From: Alphaproteobacteria bacterium
GTDB lineage: Bacteria; Pseudomonadota; Alphaproteobacteria; Caulobacterales; Hyphomonadaceae
Length of the DNA stretch: 64,000 nt
Reading direction: 5' to 3'
Assembly (NCBI GenBank): GCA_018830285.1
Contig: JAHJSB010000055.1
Coordinates: forward strand, 240,205-304,204
The number at the start of each line of letters is the position of its first letter. The first letter of the stretch is position 1. The position numbers and the translations under genes are program-made. This document shows positions 1-7,886 of this stretch, piece by piece. The notes beneath the pieces were generated by a model. It was not told the DNA's origin and did no database searches. It saw only the letters and a list, made by a program, of their open reading frames with translations.

Positions 1-126
1 GCAGTCGGCCTTTTCCGGTCCCCGTCCGGGCACGGAGAGCAGTTCGGCCGGCTTGTCGATGACGATCAGGTCGGGATCGGTATGGATATAGCTGACCTTG
101 CCTTGCGGCGGCGCGTAGACGCTCAC
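1..126 (-). CDS. RluA-family pseudouridine synthase (N-terminal fragment, cut by window edge)
   Basis: Only the first 42 codons lie in the window. Read on the minus strand, a GTG start at 126-124 opens a frame containing IDKPAELLSVPGRG, the typical beginning of the RluA-type rRNA/tRNA uridine isomerase catalytic domain. The catalytic Asp region is outside the window. The GTG overlaps the TGA of the upstream histidine kinase by four bases (GTGA), so the two genes are probably translationally coupled. Which RluA subfamily it belongs to (rRNA U746/tRNA U32 or another) cannot be decided from this piece. Confidence 0.8.
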   Translation of the reverse strand, partial: MSVYAPPQGKVSYIHTDPDLIVIDKPAELLSVPGRGPEKADC

Positions 127-1553
127 GCGCCCAATCCGGGCAGGCTGAGCCGGAACACCGTGCCGTCCGGACCAGTGCTGGCAAGCTTCAGGTCGCCGCC
201 CATGCCATGCGCGAGTTCGCGGGCTATCACGAGGCCAAGGCCGGTACCGCTGCTGCGCGAACTGCCGGCAAATGGTTTGAACAGGTTCTCACGGGCCGAG
301 TCCGGCAGGCCGGGACCGGTATCGGCCAGGTCGAGGCCCCGCGGAGACAGGGAGGCGATGATCCGCGCACCGCCCTCGGCTTGCGATGCCATGGCTTCGG
401 CGGCGTTGCGGATGAGATTGCTGATGATGCGGTGAAGGTGGTCTGGGTCGGCGTTCACGCTCACGTCGGCGGGGACTTTATTGTCCCAGCCGACCCCTGG
501 ATGTATCGCCAGCGCTTCGGTGGCGGATTCGTCGAGCACGGCATGGAGCGAGACCGGCTCCAGTCGGGCGGCCTGCGGCGTCGCCTTGCCATAGTCGAGT
601 GTTTGCGTGGCGAGGCTGATCGCCCGCTCCAGCGCGCGCTCAAGGCGCGGCGCGGCTTTCTGAACGCGCGGGTCTTCCGAGCGCGCGAGCACATCGGAGA
701 CGAGCTGGGCCGAGGCGAGCGAATTGCGCAGGTCATGGTTGATCTTGGCCACTGCGGTGCCAAGCTCTGCGAGGTGGGCGCGGTTGCGGAAACTCGTTGC
801 CACTGTTTCTTCCATGTCGGCGAGGGCATTCTGGGCGCGGCCGATCTCGTCACGCCGGCTTGTAGGCGGCAGGCGCCTTGTCCATGCCCCCGGATCGTCG
901 CGGAACTGTTCCGCGCTGAGCGTGACGCGCCGCATCGGACGCACGACGAGGAAGTGCAGCATGACATAGATGATGGTCGCCGCGACCAAGGCGATCAGGA
1001 GCGACAGTGCGGCGATCCGGCGGGCATAGGCCAGCATCGCGGCCTTGAGGGGCGCCTGCGGCACAACGATTTCCATTACTCGGCCTGGAGCCGAACCGTC
1101 TGCGAGGATGACCAAAATGCGGTCGTCGGGTGCAAAGAATGAACCCATCGCGGCAAACGAGCGGCTGACCATGGTTGACCCGCGCAGGTCGAGCCCGTGC
1201 ATCTGGCCGGTGATGGCTTGCTGCGCTGGCAGGAGCTGGACGCGCATATCATCTTCGATCTCTGTCACGGCGAGCACTTCGGCGCTCATCAGGAGCTCGT
1301 CGGAGAGATCGTCCGATACGCTGCGCGCCGGCGCGGCATCCAGCGCCAGGGCAGCCGTTCTGGCAGCCTGCACGCGCTCCTGCAGCCAGGCATTGCGAAA
1401 GCCGGATGCGCTGGGCACGAAGATCAGGCCTTCAACCAGCAGGATCGAGACGATTGTCAGCGCGAACAGGCGAAAGGACAGGCTCTCGAACCAGCGCGAG
1501 AGCGTCGGTGCGGGCAGGTCGCGTGCAAGGGCGGTCCGGGTCTCGTCGCTCAC
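123..1553 (-). CDS. Sensor histidine kinase (HAMP, HisKA, HATPase)
   Basis: A 476-residue membrane sensor kinase. One membrane segment lies near residues 28-48 and a second near 180-203, bracketing a periplasmic sensing region of about 130 residues with no domain I recognise. HAMP-like sequence follows, then the H-box around HDLRNSLA with phospho-acceptor His273, an N-box (NLIRNAAEAM, from 379), G1 box DTGPG at 411 and G2 box GTGLGL at 436. All catalytic motifs are intact. No response regulator gene is adjacent. The gene sits 15 bp after the FAD oxidoreductase gene and overlaps the RluA gene, so it is probably expressed in that operon. The signal sensed is unknown. Confidence 0.88.
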   Translation of the reverse strand: MSDETRTALARDLPAPTLSRWFESLSFRLFALTIVSILLVEGLIFVPSASGFRNAWLQERVQAARTAALALDAAPARSVSDDLSDELLMSAEVLAVTEIEDDMRVQLLPAQQAITGQMHGLDLRGSTMVSRSFAAMGSFFAPDDRILVILADGSAPGRVMEIVVPQAPLKAAMLAYARRIAALSLLIALVAATIIYVMLHFLVVRPMRRVTLSAEQFRDDPGAWTRRLPPTSRRDEIGRAQNALADMEETVATSFRNRAHLAELGTAVAKINHDLRNSLASAQLVSDVLARSEDPRVQKAAPRLERALERAISLATQTLDYGKATPQAARLEPVSLHAVLDESATEALAIHPGVGWDNKVPADVSVNADPDHLHRIISNLIRNAAEAMASQAEGGARIIASLSPRGLDLADTGPGLPDSARENLFKPFAGSSRSSGTGLGLVIARELAHGMGGDLKLASTGPDGTVFRLSLPGLGA

Positions 1554-1568
1554 CCGCGCTGAACTAGC

Positions 1569-3014
1569 TTACGGGATGCGCTGGAGCAAGCCGACAAGAC
1601 GCCGGGCTGACTTGCCGGTGAGGGCCTCGGTGAAGTGGGCAGAGGCCGCCCGCTTCACAATTTCCGCACGCGTCGGATAGGGCGAGATGAAATTGGTGAG
1701 GTCTTTCACTTTGAGCCCGTTCGACATGGCGACGCTGACGAGCTGCAGGATGTCGCCGGCGCCTTCGCCCACAATGGAGGCTCCGAGGATCGCGCCCTTG
1801 CGGATGACAAGCTTGGCTTCGCCGAGCGTCTTGCCCTCGGCAATCGCGCGATCGTTGTCGTGGAACGGGAAGGCGGAGGTTGCGACACTGTCGCCGAATT
1901 TTTCGCGGGCCTCGGCCTCGGTCAGGCCGACCTGCGCGACTTCCGGCGACGTATAGGTCACGGCCGGTATCGGCAGGCTGTCGGCCCTGGTGCCTTGCTT
2001 GAAGAAGGCGCGGCGGGCGAAGACCGAGGCATGCCAGCCGGCAACATGGGTAAATTGTTCGCGGCCAGCGGCGTCGCCCAGCGCCCAGACGCGCGGATTG
2101 CTGCGCGAACGGAGATTGTCGCCGACGATCACGCCCTTGCGGTCAAACTCCACCTTGCCGGCGTCGAGGTTCAGCCCGTCCAGCATGGTGCGACGGCCAA
2201 CGGCGACGAGCAGGTGGCTGCCTTCCACCACCTTGGTGTCGCCCGCGTGTTCGGCGTGAACCTTTATGCGTCCGCCGTCGGACGAGACGCGCACGGCCGT
2301 GTGGCCTTCGAGAAGGGTCACGCCCTCGTCACGCAGGGCGCCAATGGCCACGGCGGCATGGGCGGGATCAGACTTGCCGAGCGCGCGGCCCATTTCGATG
2401 ACGGTGGTTTTCGCGCCGAGCCGTGCAAAGGCCTGGGCCATTTCCATCCCGATGGGGCCGCCGCCAAGAATGACCAGATGCTCCGGAAAGTCCGGCATCG
2501 AGAACAGCGTTTCATTGGTGAGATAGGGAACCTCGGCGAGGCCCTCTATCGGCGGGATGAAGGCGGTCGATCCCGTGGCCACGACAATGCGGCGGGCCCG
2601 GGTTCGGGTCGTCGAGGAGGTGATCGTATTGGGATCGGCGAAGCTGGCGGCCTCGCGAATGACCGTGACGCCGAGGCCCTCGAACCGTTCCTGGCTGTCG
2701 ACGGGCGCAATCGTTTCAATGGCGTGGCGGACATGCGCCTTCACCAGGGCCCAGTCCGTCGTCGGGGCAGAGACGGTGACGCCATACTTGCCGGCATCGC
2801 GGGCCGACTGGGCAGCCTTCGCGGCGCTGAGCAGCGCCTTCGATGGCACGCAACCATAGTTGAGGCAGTCGCCGCCCATCTCGTGCTTTTCGTAGAGCAC
2901 GACCTTGAGGCCGAACATGGCCGCGCCTGCCGCCGCAGACAGGCCACCTGAACCGGCACCGATGACGACGAGGTCGGCCTTGTAGTCCGTGATCGGGAGT
3001 TTCGTATCGTGCAT
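1569..3014 (-). CDS. FAD-dependent pyridine nucleotide-disulfide oxidoreductase (mercuric reductase/Lpd-like)
   Basis: The 481-residue protein carries the N-terminal FAD motif GAGSGG (residues 19-24) and the redox-active disulfide GGDCLNYGCVPSKAL with Cys50 and Cys55. A central NAD(P)-binding GGGPIGMEMA motif and a C-terminal dimerisation domain follow. The C terminus reads SPYPTRAE where lipoamide dehydrogenases have HxHPTxSE, so the catalytic His is absent and a true Lpd role is unlikely. There is no N-terminal heavy-metal domain and no paired Cys tail, which argues against a classical mercuric reductase. It starts one base inside the stop of the TVP38 gene (TGATG overlap), a common pairing in proteobacteria. 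The substrate is unknown. Confidence 0.87.
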   Translation of the reverse strand: MHDTKLPITDYKADLVVIGAGSGGLSAAAGAAMFGLKVVLYEKHEMGGDCLNYGCVPSKALLSAAKAAQSARDAGKYGVTVSAPTTDWALVKAHVRHAIETIAPVDSQERFEGLGVTVIREAASFADPNTITSSTTRTRARRIVVATGSTAFIPPIEGLAEVPYLTNETLFSMPDFPEHLVILGGGPIGMEMAQAFARLGAKTTVIEMGRALGKSDPAHAAVAIGALRDEGVTLLEGHTAVRVSSDGGRIKVHAEHAGDTKVVEGSHLLVAVGRRTMLDGLNLDAGKVEFDRKGVIVGDNLRSRSNPRVWALGDAAGREQFTHVAGWHASVFARRAFFKQGTRADSLPIPAVTYTSPEVAQVGLTEAEAREKFGDSVATSAFPFHDNDRAIAEGKTLGEAKLVIRKGAILGASIVGEGAGDILQLVSVAMSNGLKVKDLTNFISPYPTRAEIVKRAASAHFTEALTGKSARRLVGLLQRIP

Positions 3015-3784
3015 CAGCTTGCACCTTCCAGTTTGGCGGCTTTTTTCGCGAAAAGTTTCTTGTAGGCGACCGGGAGCAGGGACACCACGCCGAGTGCGGC
3101 GAAGGCGGGCACCATGTTCTTCGCGATACTGGCGATGTTCGGATCCTCACCTGCGGCAAAGGTCGCGCCGAGGCCCGCACCGAGCCATGTATAGGCGAGC
3201 ACGCCGGGAATGATGCCGAACGCGGTCGTGATCGCATAGTCGCGATACTTCGCCCCAAGGATGGCGGGCGCGATATTGGCGACCGGGAACGGGACAATCG
3301 GCAGGAACCGCAGGGCGAACATGTAGGAGAACGCATCCTCCTGGAAGCCGCGCTCCATTTTCTTGACAAAGGGCCCGGCGCGCTCGTGCAGCGCTGTGCC
3401 GACCGATGTGCGCGCAGCAAAGAAAAGGAGGCTGGCGCCGAGGGTCGCACCAACGATCGTCGCCGGCGTGCCGCCGATCAGGCCGAACAGGAAGCCGCCG
3501 GCAATCGTGATCCAGAGCGCGCCCGGCACCATGAACAGGGTCGCGGCGGCATAGATGAGGATATAGGCGACGATGGCGAGGAGGAGGTGCTGGCTAACGA
3601 AACCGCGCAAGGCGTCCTGCTGGGTGCGGAGCGTTTCGAGCGAGAGATAGTCGAACAGGCCGAAGGCCCATGCGGCGGAAATTCCGCCAGCGATGACGTA
3701 AAGCGGCCAGAGGCGGATTGCGAGCGGGGTTGGCTTGGGCGCCGGGGCGTCATTCGGTGTCATTGAGGGACCAGTCATAATCAT
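3014..3784 (-). CDS. TVP38/TMEM64 family (VTT/DedA-like) membrane protein
   Basis: A 256-residue polytopic membrane protein of the VTT/SNARE-associated superfamily. The hallmark region is the glycine-rich stretch with GALWITIAGGFLFG and the following G-x-L-G-A-S segment. Later comes a conserved R-F-L-P-x-x-P-F motif (RFLPIVPFPVAN) typical of re-entrant loops in DedA/TVP38 proteins. The family is tied to lipid scrambling or flippase roles in other systems; function here is inferred only by family. Several ATGs are possible at the N terminus (3784, 3778, 3763). None has a strong ribosome site, and all overlap the end of the DUF547 gene, so the start is uncertain. It is coupled to the downstream oxidoreductase gene. 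Confidence 0.85.
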   Translation of the reverse strand: MIMTGPSMTPNDAPAPKPTPLAIRLWPLYVIAGGISAAWAFGLFDYLSLETLRTQQDALRGFVSQHLLLAIVAYILIYAAATLFMVPGALWITIAGGFLFGLIGGTPATIVGATLGASLLFFAARTSVGTALHERAGPFVKKMERGFQEDAFSYMFALRFLPIVPFPVANIAPAILGAKYRDYAITTAFGIIPGVLAYTWLGAGLGATFAAGEDPNIASIAKNMVPAFAALGVVSLLPVAYKKLFAKKAAKLEGAS

Positions 3785-4550
3785 AGGAGCGGATCTTCGG
3801 ATTGGTCCGGATCTGCTTGGCGAGGCCAGTATCGGCGTATTTCAGCAAATGGTCGACGACATCTTGCTTGGAGCCGCCGAAATCGGCGGCAAACCAGTCA
3901 TAGATTGACGAGAGGACAAGGCCCCTGTCGGTCACGGTCACGCCGCGCGAAGTGTTCACATAGGCGCGGGCCGCCGCGTCGAGATCGGCGTCCAGCGTCG
4001 CGGGTTCCCAGGCCTTTGCCATCAGGTTCGGGCAGCTGAATGCGGCGCAGTTGATGGCATAGTGAACGCGCGGGTCTTGGAATTTCGGCCGCAGGATATT
4101 GTGTTCGATTGCGTCGAGGGAGACGTTCCGGCCGACGACGCTGACCGCGATTTTTTTCCACGGCCCGCCAAAGAAATAGCCATCCTTGATCGAGCCAAGC
4201 GGGTATTTCTCGACGATGTAGCGAACCGTCACGGCATTGTAGAGATTGGCCCACGCGGCGAAGGCCGCGTCATTCGTACCTGAGAGGTCCATCTCGGCGA
4301 ACCTCGCAATATAGGCGTCCAGCGCTGCCCGGTCGGCGGCATTGGCCTTCAGGGCGCCATAGTCGACCCGGTTGACGCCATCGTCCGACGTGCGGACATA
4401 TTTCGCCAGGAGGCGCGTCCATTGGGCGTGCTGGGCCTTGGCCATGTTTGCGTCTTCCGTGATGCCGGACGTTACATCCCTTGCCTGCGCAGGCAGGGCA
4501 AGCGGCATCGCCATCAGCGCGGCGGCAAGCAAGACTCTGGGTAGCGGCAT
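3750..4550 (-). CDS. DUF547 domain-containing secreted protein
   Basis: A 266-residue protein with a clear signal peptide (residues 1-23, cleavage near QARD). Its mature part is dominated by a DUF547 domain, recognisable from WANLYNAVTVRYIVEKYP and from HYAINCAAFSCPNL, which holds the conserved Cys residues. DUF547 is structurally related to transglutaminase/papain-like folds, but the biochemical role is not established. It is the first gene of the minus-strand group running to the window edge. In other proteobacteria DUF547 genes often accompany TVP38 and mercuric-reductase-like genes, as here. The divergent Rieske gene begins 183 bp away, so that gap probably holds promoters for both directions. 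Confidence 0.83.
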   Translation of the reverse strand: MPLPRVLLAAALMAMPLALPAQARDVTSGITEDANMAKAQHAQWTRLLAKYVRTSDDGVNRVDYGALKANAADRAALDAYIARFAEMDLSGTNDAAFAAWANLYNAVTVRYIVEKYPLGSIKDGYFFGGPWKKIAVSVVGRNVSLDAIEHNILRPKFQDPRVHYAINCAAFSCPNLMAKAWEPATLDADLDAAARAYVNTSRGVTVTDRGLVLSSIYDWFAADFGGSKQDVVDHLLKYADTGLAKQIRTNPKIRSYDYDWSLNDTE

Positions 4551-4732
4551 GGATGCGGGTCCTCGATTGAAGACCGAGACATATCCCGGCAGCGCGATTT
4601 ATGCCCGTAACGCTTGTCGCAGGGGCGATCAAAGGCCCGTGATCGGCGGCGTGAACCGGGATCTCGCGCGGCGGAAAGCTCGAGGTCGAAAAAAGTTGAC
4701 GCATGTGTCACATTTTTCCCGGGAGGACTATC

Positions 4733-5872
4733 ATGACGCAAGAATTGCCGGGCATCAGCGCCGACGAAATCGACCGGGTTGCACGCCCCCTTGAGGAAGC
4801 TGCGACCCTGCCGCCAGCTGCTTACATCCGGGACGACGTTTTCGCACTGGAAACGGACCGGGTCTTTCGAAAGAGTTGGCTGCCGCTGGCGCGAGTCGAC
4901 CAGGTTGCGAAGCCGGGCGACTTCCTTTCCATGGACCTGCTGGGCCAACCCGTCATGATCGTGCACGGTCAGGACGGCGAGATCCGCGTCATGTCCCGTA
5001 CCTGCCTGCACCGCGCAGCGCAGGTTGCCGAGGGCAACGGCAACCGGAAGCTTTTCACCTGCCCGTATCATTCATGGAGCTATGACACGGCGGGGCAGCT
5101 CGTTCGCGCGCCCCTGATGGAAGGCGCCGGAGACTTTGCCGAAGCGGACTGCCGCCTGCCGCAGGTGCGCACCGAAATCTGGCAGGGATTCATCCTCGCC
5201 AATTTCGACCCCGATGCCGCGCCCTTCGCGCCGCAGGTCAAGACCTTCGAGACCTATTTCGAGACGTTCCGGCTCGCGGACATGGTCGTCGTGCGCACGC
5301 TTGAATATGACAGCGACTGGAACTGGAAAGTCCTGGTCGAGAATTTCATGGAAGCCTACCACCATATCGGCGTCCACCAGGAAACCTTCGAGCCCGCGTA
5401 CCATGCGCGCGATTCCCGTGTGCCGGACAATGACGGGTCCTGGTCCATCCTGCACATGCCGGCAGCCCATGCCGAATTGCCGCCCGGCCTGCCGCCGGTC
5501 GAGGGGCTGGAGGATTGGCAGGCGCGTGACTTGTTCGCCAGCGTGCTTTACCCGCATTTCCTGCTGGGCATCCAGGGCAGCGTCGTCACCTGGTACCAGG
5601 TTTTCCCGGAATCCGCCGGCAAGCTGAAACTGAAGATCCATATCTGTGTTCCCGGCGCATATGCGGCGTTCGAGGGGTTCGACCAGATCGCAGACGAGAT
5701 CTGCCACATGGTGGACGCGATCCATCAGGAGGATATCGGTGCGAATGACACGGTCTGGAAAGGCCTGAACGCCCCGATGACGCGCCAGGGTCGCCTGTCG
5801 CCGCTGGAAAAAGCGATCTGGCAATACAATAATTGGTGGCTGGGAAAAATGGCGCCCGAAGACGGGGCCTGA
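4733..5872 (+). CDS. Rieske [2Fe-2S] aromatic-ring-hydroxylating oxygenase, alpha-subunit-like
   Basis: A 379-residue non-heme iron oxygenase. The Rieske centre is C91-L-H93 and C110-P-Y-H113 with 16 residues between, as in ring-hydroxylating dioxygenase alpha subunits. The mononuclear iron site is ENFMEAYHHIGVH, with His210 and His215 as likely ligands. The ATG at 4733 is preferred because GGGAGG lies at 4721-4726. An upstream in-frame start at 4703 has no ribosome site. No beta subunit, ferredoxin or reductase gene is adjacent, so it either works alone, like carnitine-monooxygenase or choline-type oxygenases, or uses remote electron-transfer partners. The substrate cannot be named. It converges on the serine hydrolase gene with 9 bp between the stops. 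Confidence 0.85.
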   Translation: MTQELPGISADEIDRVARPLEEAATLPPAAYIRDDVFALETDRVFRKSWLPLARVDQVAKPGDFLSMDLLGQPVMIVHGQDGEIRVMSRTCLHRAAQVAEGNGNRKLFTCPYHSWSYDTAGQLVRAPLMEGAGDFAEADCRLPQVRTEIWQGFILANFDPDAAPFAPQVKTFETYFETFRLADMVVVRTLEYDSDWNWKVLVENFMEAYHHIGVHQETFEPAYHARDSRVPDNDGSWSILHMPAAHAELPPGLPPVEGLEDWQARDLFASVLYPHFLLGIQGSVVTWYQVFPESAGKLKLKIHICVPGAYAAFEGFDQIADEICHMVDAIHQEDIGANDTVWKGLNAPMTRQGRLSPLEKAIWQYNNWWLGKMAPEDGA

Positions 5873-5881
5873 CGGCTGGCC

Positions 5882-7066
5882 CTATTTGCCGCCGCCAGCG
5901 GAATCCGTGTCGAGCGCCATCCAGTCCTGTGGCGGCAGGTTGTAGGCCATGTCCATGACTTCGAACTCGATGCCGACGGGCAGGCGCGAGCTTGAATTCC
6001 AGAGCGCCACAACGCCGGTATCGCGCTCCGGGTCGAACAGGATCAGTGAACGATAGCCTTCCACGGCGCCGCGGTGGCCTACGACGCGAGTGCCAGCGTC
6101 GCCATATTTGTAGACGCGCCAGCCAAGGGCGTAGCGCGCATCTTTCATGTGACCCTTGTAGCGGCGCGAGAGGCCGGACTGTTCGCGGCTCGTGTAGATG
6201 CGGGGCGTCTGCATCATCTCCAGCGCCGTATCGCTGAGCACGTCCGGCACGAGCCCCATCTGCGCGCGGGCATAGAGCGCGAGGTCGCGGATCGACCCGT
6301 TGACGCCGCCGGCTGCCGGTACGCGATAATAGTCGTCGTTGACGGTCTTGGGCCGGGGCGGGCCGGAATCCCTTTCCCGCTTGGCATAGGGTCGGGCCCA
6401 GGACGGGGAAGCTTCGAGGCCGACACGTCCGATGCTGGCAGTGACCATGCCCAGCGGCTTGAACAGGGAGGCGTCGATCGCGTCGGCATATTTTGCCTGC
6501 GTCACCTGTTCGACGACTTCGGCAACCGTGTCGAAGGCGACGTTCTGGTAGGTATGACATTCGCCGATCGCGCAGATCGGTTTGAGCCTGAGCAGGCTTT
6601 CGCGGATTTCGACCGGGTCGCGGCCATCCTCCAGCGTCGTGTCATAGGCGTTGGAGACAATGCCCAGCCGGTGGGACAGGACATCTTCCAGCGTTGCCTG
6701 CGTCTCGCCGCCGCCGGGCAGGCGCAGCGAGGTCTTGAACTTCGCCACCGTGTCAGAGAGGTTGAGCCTTGCCTGTCCGGCCAGGATGGCGATCTGGCTG
6801 GCGGCGACGCCTTTTGACAGGGACGCCCATCGGAATACCGTTTCGTCCGTCACAGGCGCGCCGCCGATGGCGGTATAACCGTATCCCTTCGCGAAGCGGA
6901 TTTCGCCATCTTCGATCACGGCCACGGCAAGGCCGACCATGTCCTCTTCGGCGGCGAGCCGGGTCAGGCGCTGGTCGAGACGGTCATAGTCAATGGCCTG
7001 GGCGAAGGCGGCCGGTAGCGCGATCACAGCGAGCAGGCAAAGCAGGGCAGGGCGCAGGAACCGCAT
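5882..7066 (-). CDS. Serine hydrolase, class C beta-lactamase-like (periplasmic)
   Basis: A 394-residue protein with a signal peptide ending near AFAQA (residue 24). It has the three active-site elements of the beta-lactamase/DD-peptidase fold: S82-L-S-K85 (SxxK), Y173-Q-N175 (YxN) and H331-R-G333, which replaces KTG as in esterase-type members. It is therefore more likely an esterase, D-aminopeptidase or related hydrolase than a resistance beta-lactamase. The ATG at 7066 is chosen because it opens the signal peptide; longer upstream readings have no sense as a secreted protein. It is transcribed away from rpmH and is probably monocistronic. Confidence 0.85.
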   Translation of the reverse strand: MRFLRPALLCLLAVIALPAAFAQAIDYDRLDQRLTRLAAEEDMVGLAVAVIEDGEIRFAKGYGYTAIGGAPVTDETVFRWASLSKGVAASQIAILAGQARLNLSDTVAKFKTSLRLPGGGETQATLEDVLSHRLGIVSNAYDTTLEDGRDPVEIRESLLRLKPICAIGECHTYQNVAFDTVAEVVEQVTQAKYADAIDASLFKPLGMVTASIGRVGLEASPSWARPYAKRERDSGPPRPKTVNDDYYRVPAAGGVNGSIRDLALYARAQMGLVPDVLSDTALEMMQTPRIYTSREQSGLSRRYKGHMKDARYALGWRVYKYGDAGTRVVGHRGAVEGYRSLILFDPERDTGVVALWNSSSRLPVGIEFEVMDMAYNLPPQDWMALDTDSAGGGK

Positions 7067-7217
7067 GAATATCCTTCGAATCTGGCTGCCCGTCCCGGAA
7101 CCAGATTGAGCAAGACTCTCCCGCCGTGTAAAGAGACAGCAGGTGCTGAGGCGTCGGGTGGGCCTTGCGCGCCGAAAAAATATGCGGCTTGGCCAGGCCA
7201 GACTGTGCTTGCCCGCC

Positions 7218-7246
7218 TTGACCTTGGTGCCTGTCGCCTGTATTGG
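7218..7246 (+). promoter_or_regulatory. Candidate sigma-70 promoter of rpmH-rnpA
   Basis: TTGACC at 7218-7223 and TATTGG at 7241-7246 are separated by 17 bases, about 39 bp before the rpmH start. The -35 is close to consensus and the -10 is weak. It is a reading of the sequence only. Confidence 0.4.
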
Positions 7247-7284
7247 CCCCTCTTTCCGAGACACATCAGCCTTAGAGCAGAACC

Positions 7285-7419
7285 ATGAAACGTACATTCC
7301 AGCCGAGCAACCTGCGCCGCAAGCGCACCCATGGATTCCGCCTTCGCATGGCGACCAAGAATGGCCGCAAGGTTCTGGCGCGCCGCCGGGCAAAAGGCCG
7401 CAAGGAACTGTCCGCTTAA
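7285..7419 (+). CDS. rpmH: 50S ribosomal protein L34
   Basis: A 44-residue, highly basic protein beginning [18 protein letters not shown], the near-invariant start of L34, and ending in an Arg/Lys-rich tail with [10 protein letters not shown]. It is a component of the large ribosomal subunit. It is followed 44 bp later by rnpA, the classical rpmH-rnpA order. No dnaA gene is beside it, so this copy does not mark a dnaA-type origin. Confidence 0.98.
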   Translation: MKRTFQPSNLRRKRTHGFRLRMATKNGRKVLARRRAKGRKELSA

Positions 7420-7463
7420 GGCGAGACACGGGTCCGCCCAGCCTGAAAGGCCGGGAGCTGCAG

Positions 7464-7832
7464 ATGCCGCAAGACAATCAAGACAGTCCGATTGAGGTCG
7501 TTCGCCTGGCGAAGCGGCCTCAATTCCTTTTTGTACGCGGCGGCAGGGCCGAACGGCGCAAATGCCTTGTGGTTCAGGCGAGGCAGCGTGCTGGCGACGC
7601 CCCCGGCAGCCATATCGGGGCGGGCTTTACGGCCACCAAGAAGGTCGGCAATGCGGTCGTGCGCAACCGGGCCAAGCGCCGGTTGCGCGAAGCCGCGCGC
7701 CTGTTGCTGCCCAGGCTGGGGCGCCCGGGAACCGACTATGTTTTCATCGCGCGGGACGCCACCGCTGACATTGCGTGGGTGCGTTTGCTTGACGATATGG
7801 AAAGCGCGCTGATAAGCCTCGCCGCTGATTGA
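7464..7832 (+). CDS. rnpA: Ribonuclease P protein component
   Basis: A 122-residue basic protein, the usual length for RnpA, which helps the RNase P RNA mature tRNA 5' ends. The family signature is the central KKVGNAVVRNRAKRRLREA, which binds the RNA. The ATG at 7464 follows GGGAGCTG; longer in-frame readings would run through rpmH and are not credible. It lies in the order rpmH-rnpA-yidC, but no yidD-like frame is found in the 54 bp before yidC. Confidence 0.95.
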   Translation: MPQDNQDSPIEVVRLAKRPQFLFVRGGRAERRKCLVVQARQRAGDAPGSHIGAGFTATKKVGNAVVRNRAKRRLREAARLLLPRLGRPGTDYVFIARDATADIAWVRLLDDMESALISLAAD

Positions 7833-7886
7833 CCGCGCCGCCTCGATTTGCGAGTTGGCGCCCAGAAACCTCCGGGACAAAATTCC

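Noticed and set aside
207..1142. Long plus-strand frame across the histidine kinase
   Set aside because: It is a shadow frame: the minus strand encodes all kinase motifs over the same bases.
7067..7284. Replication origin next to rpmH
   Set aside because: No dnaA gene or cluster of DnaA boxes was seen; rpmH proximity alone is not evidence.
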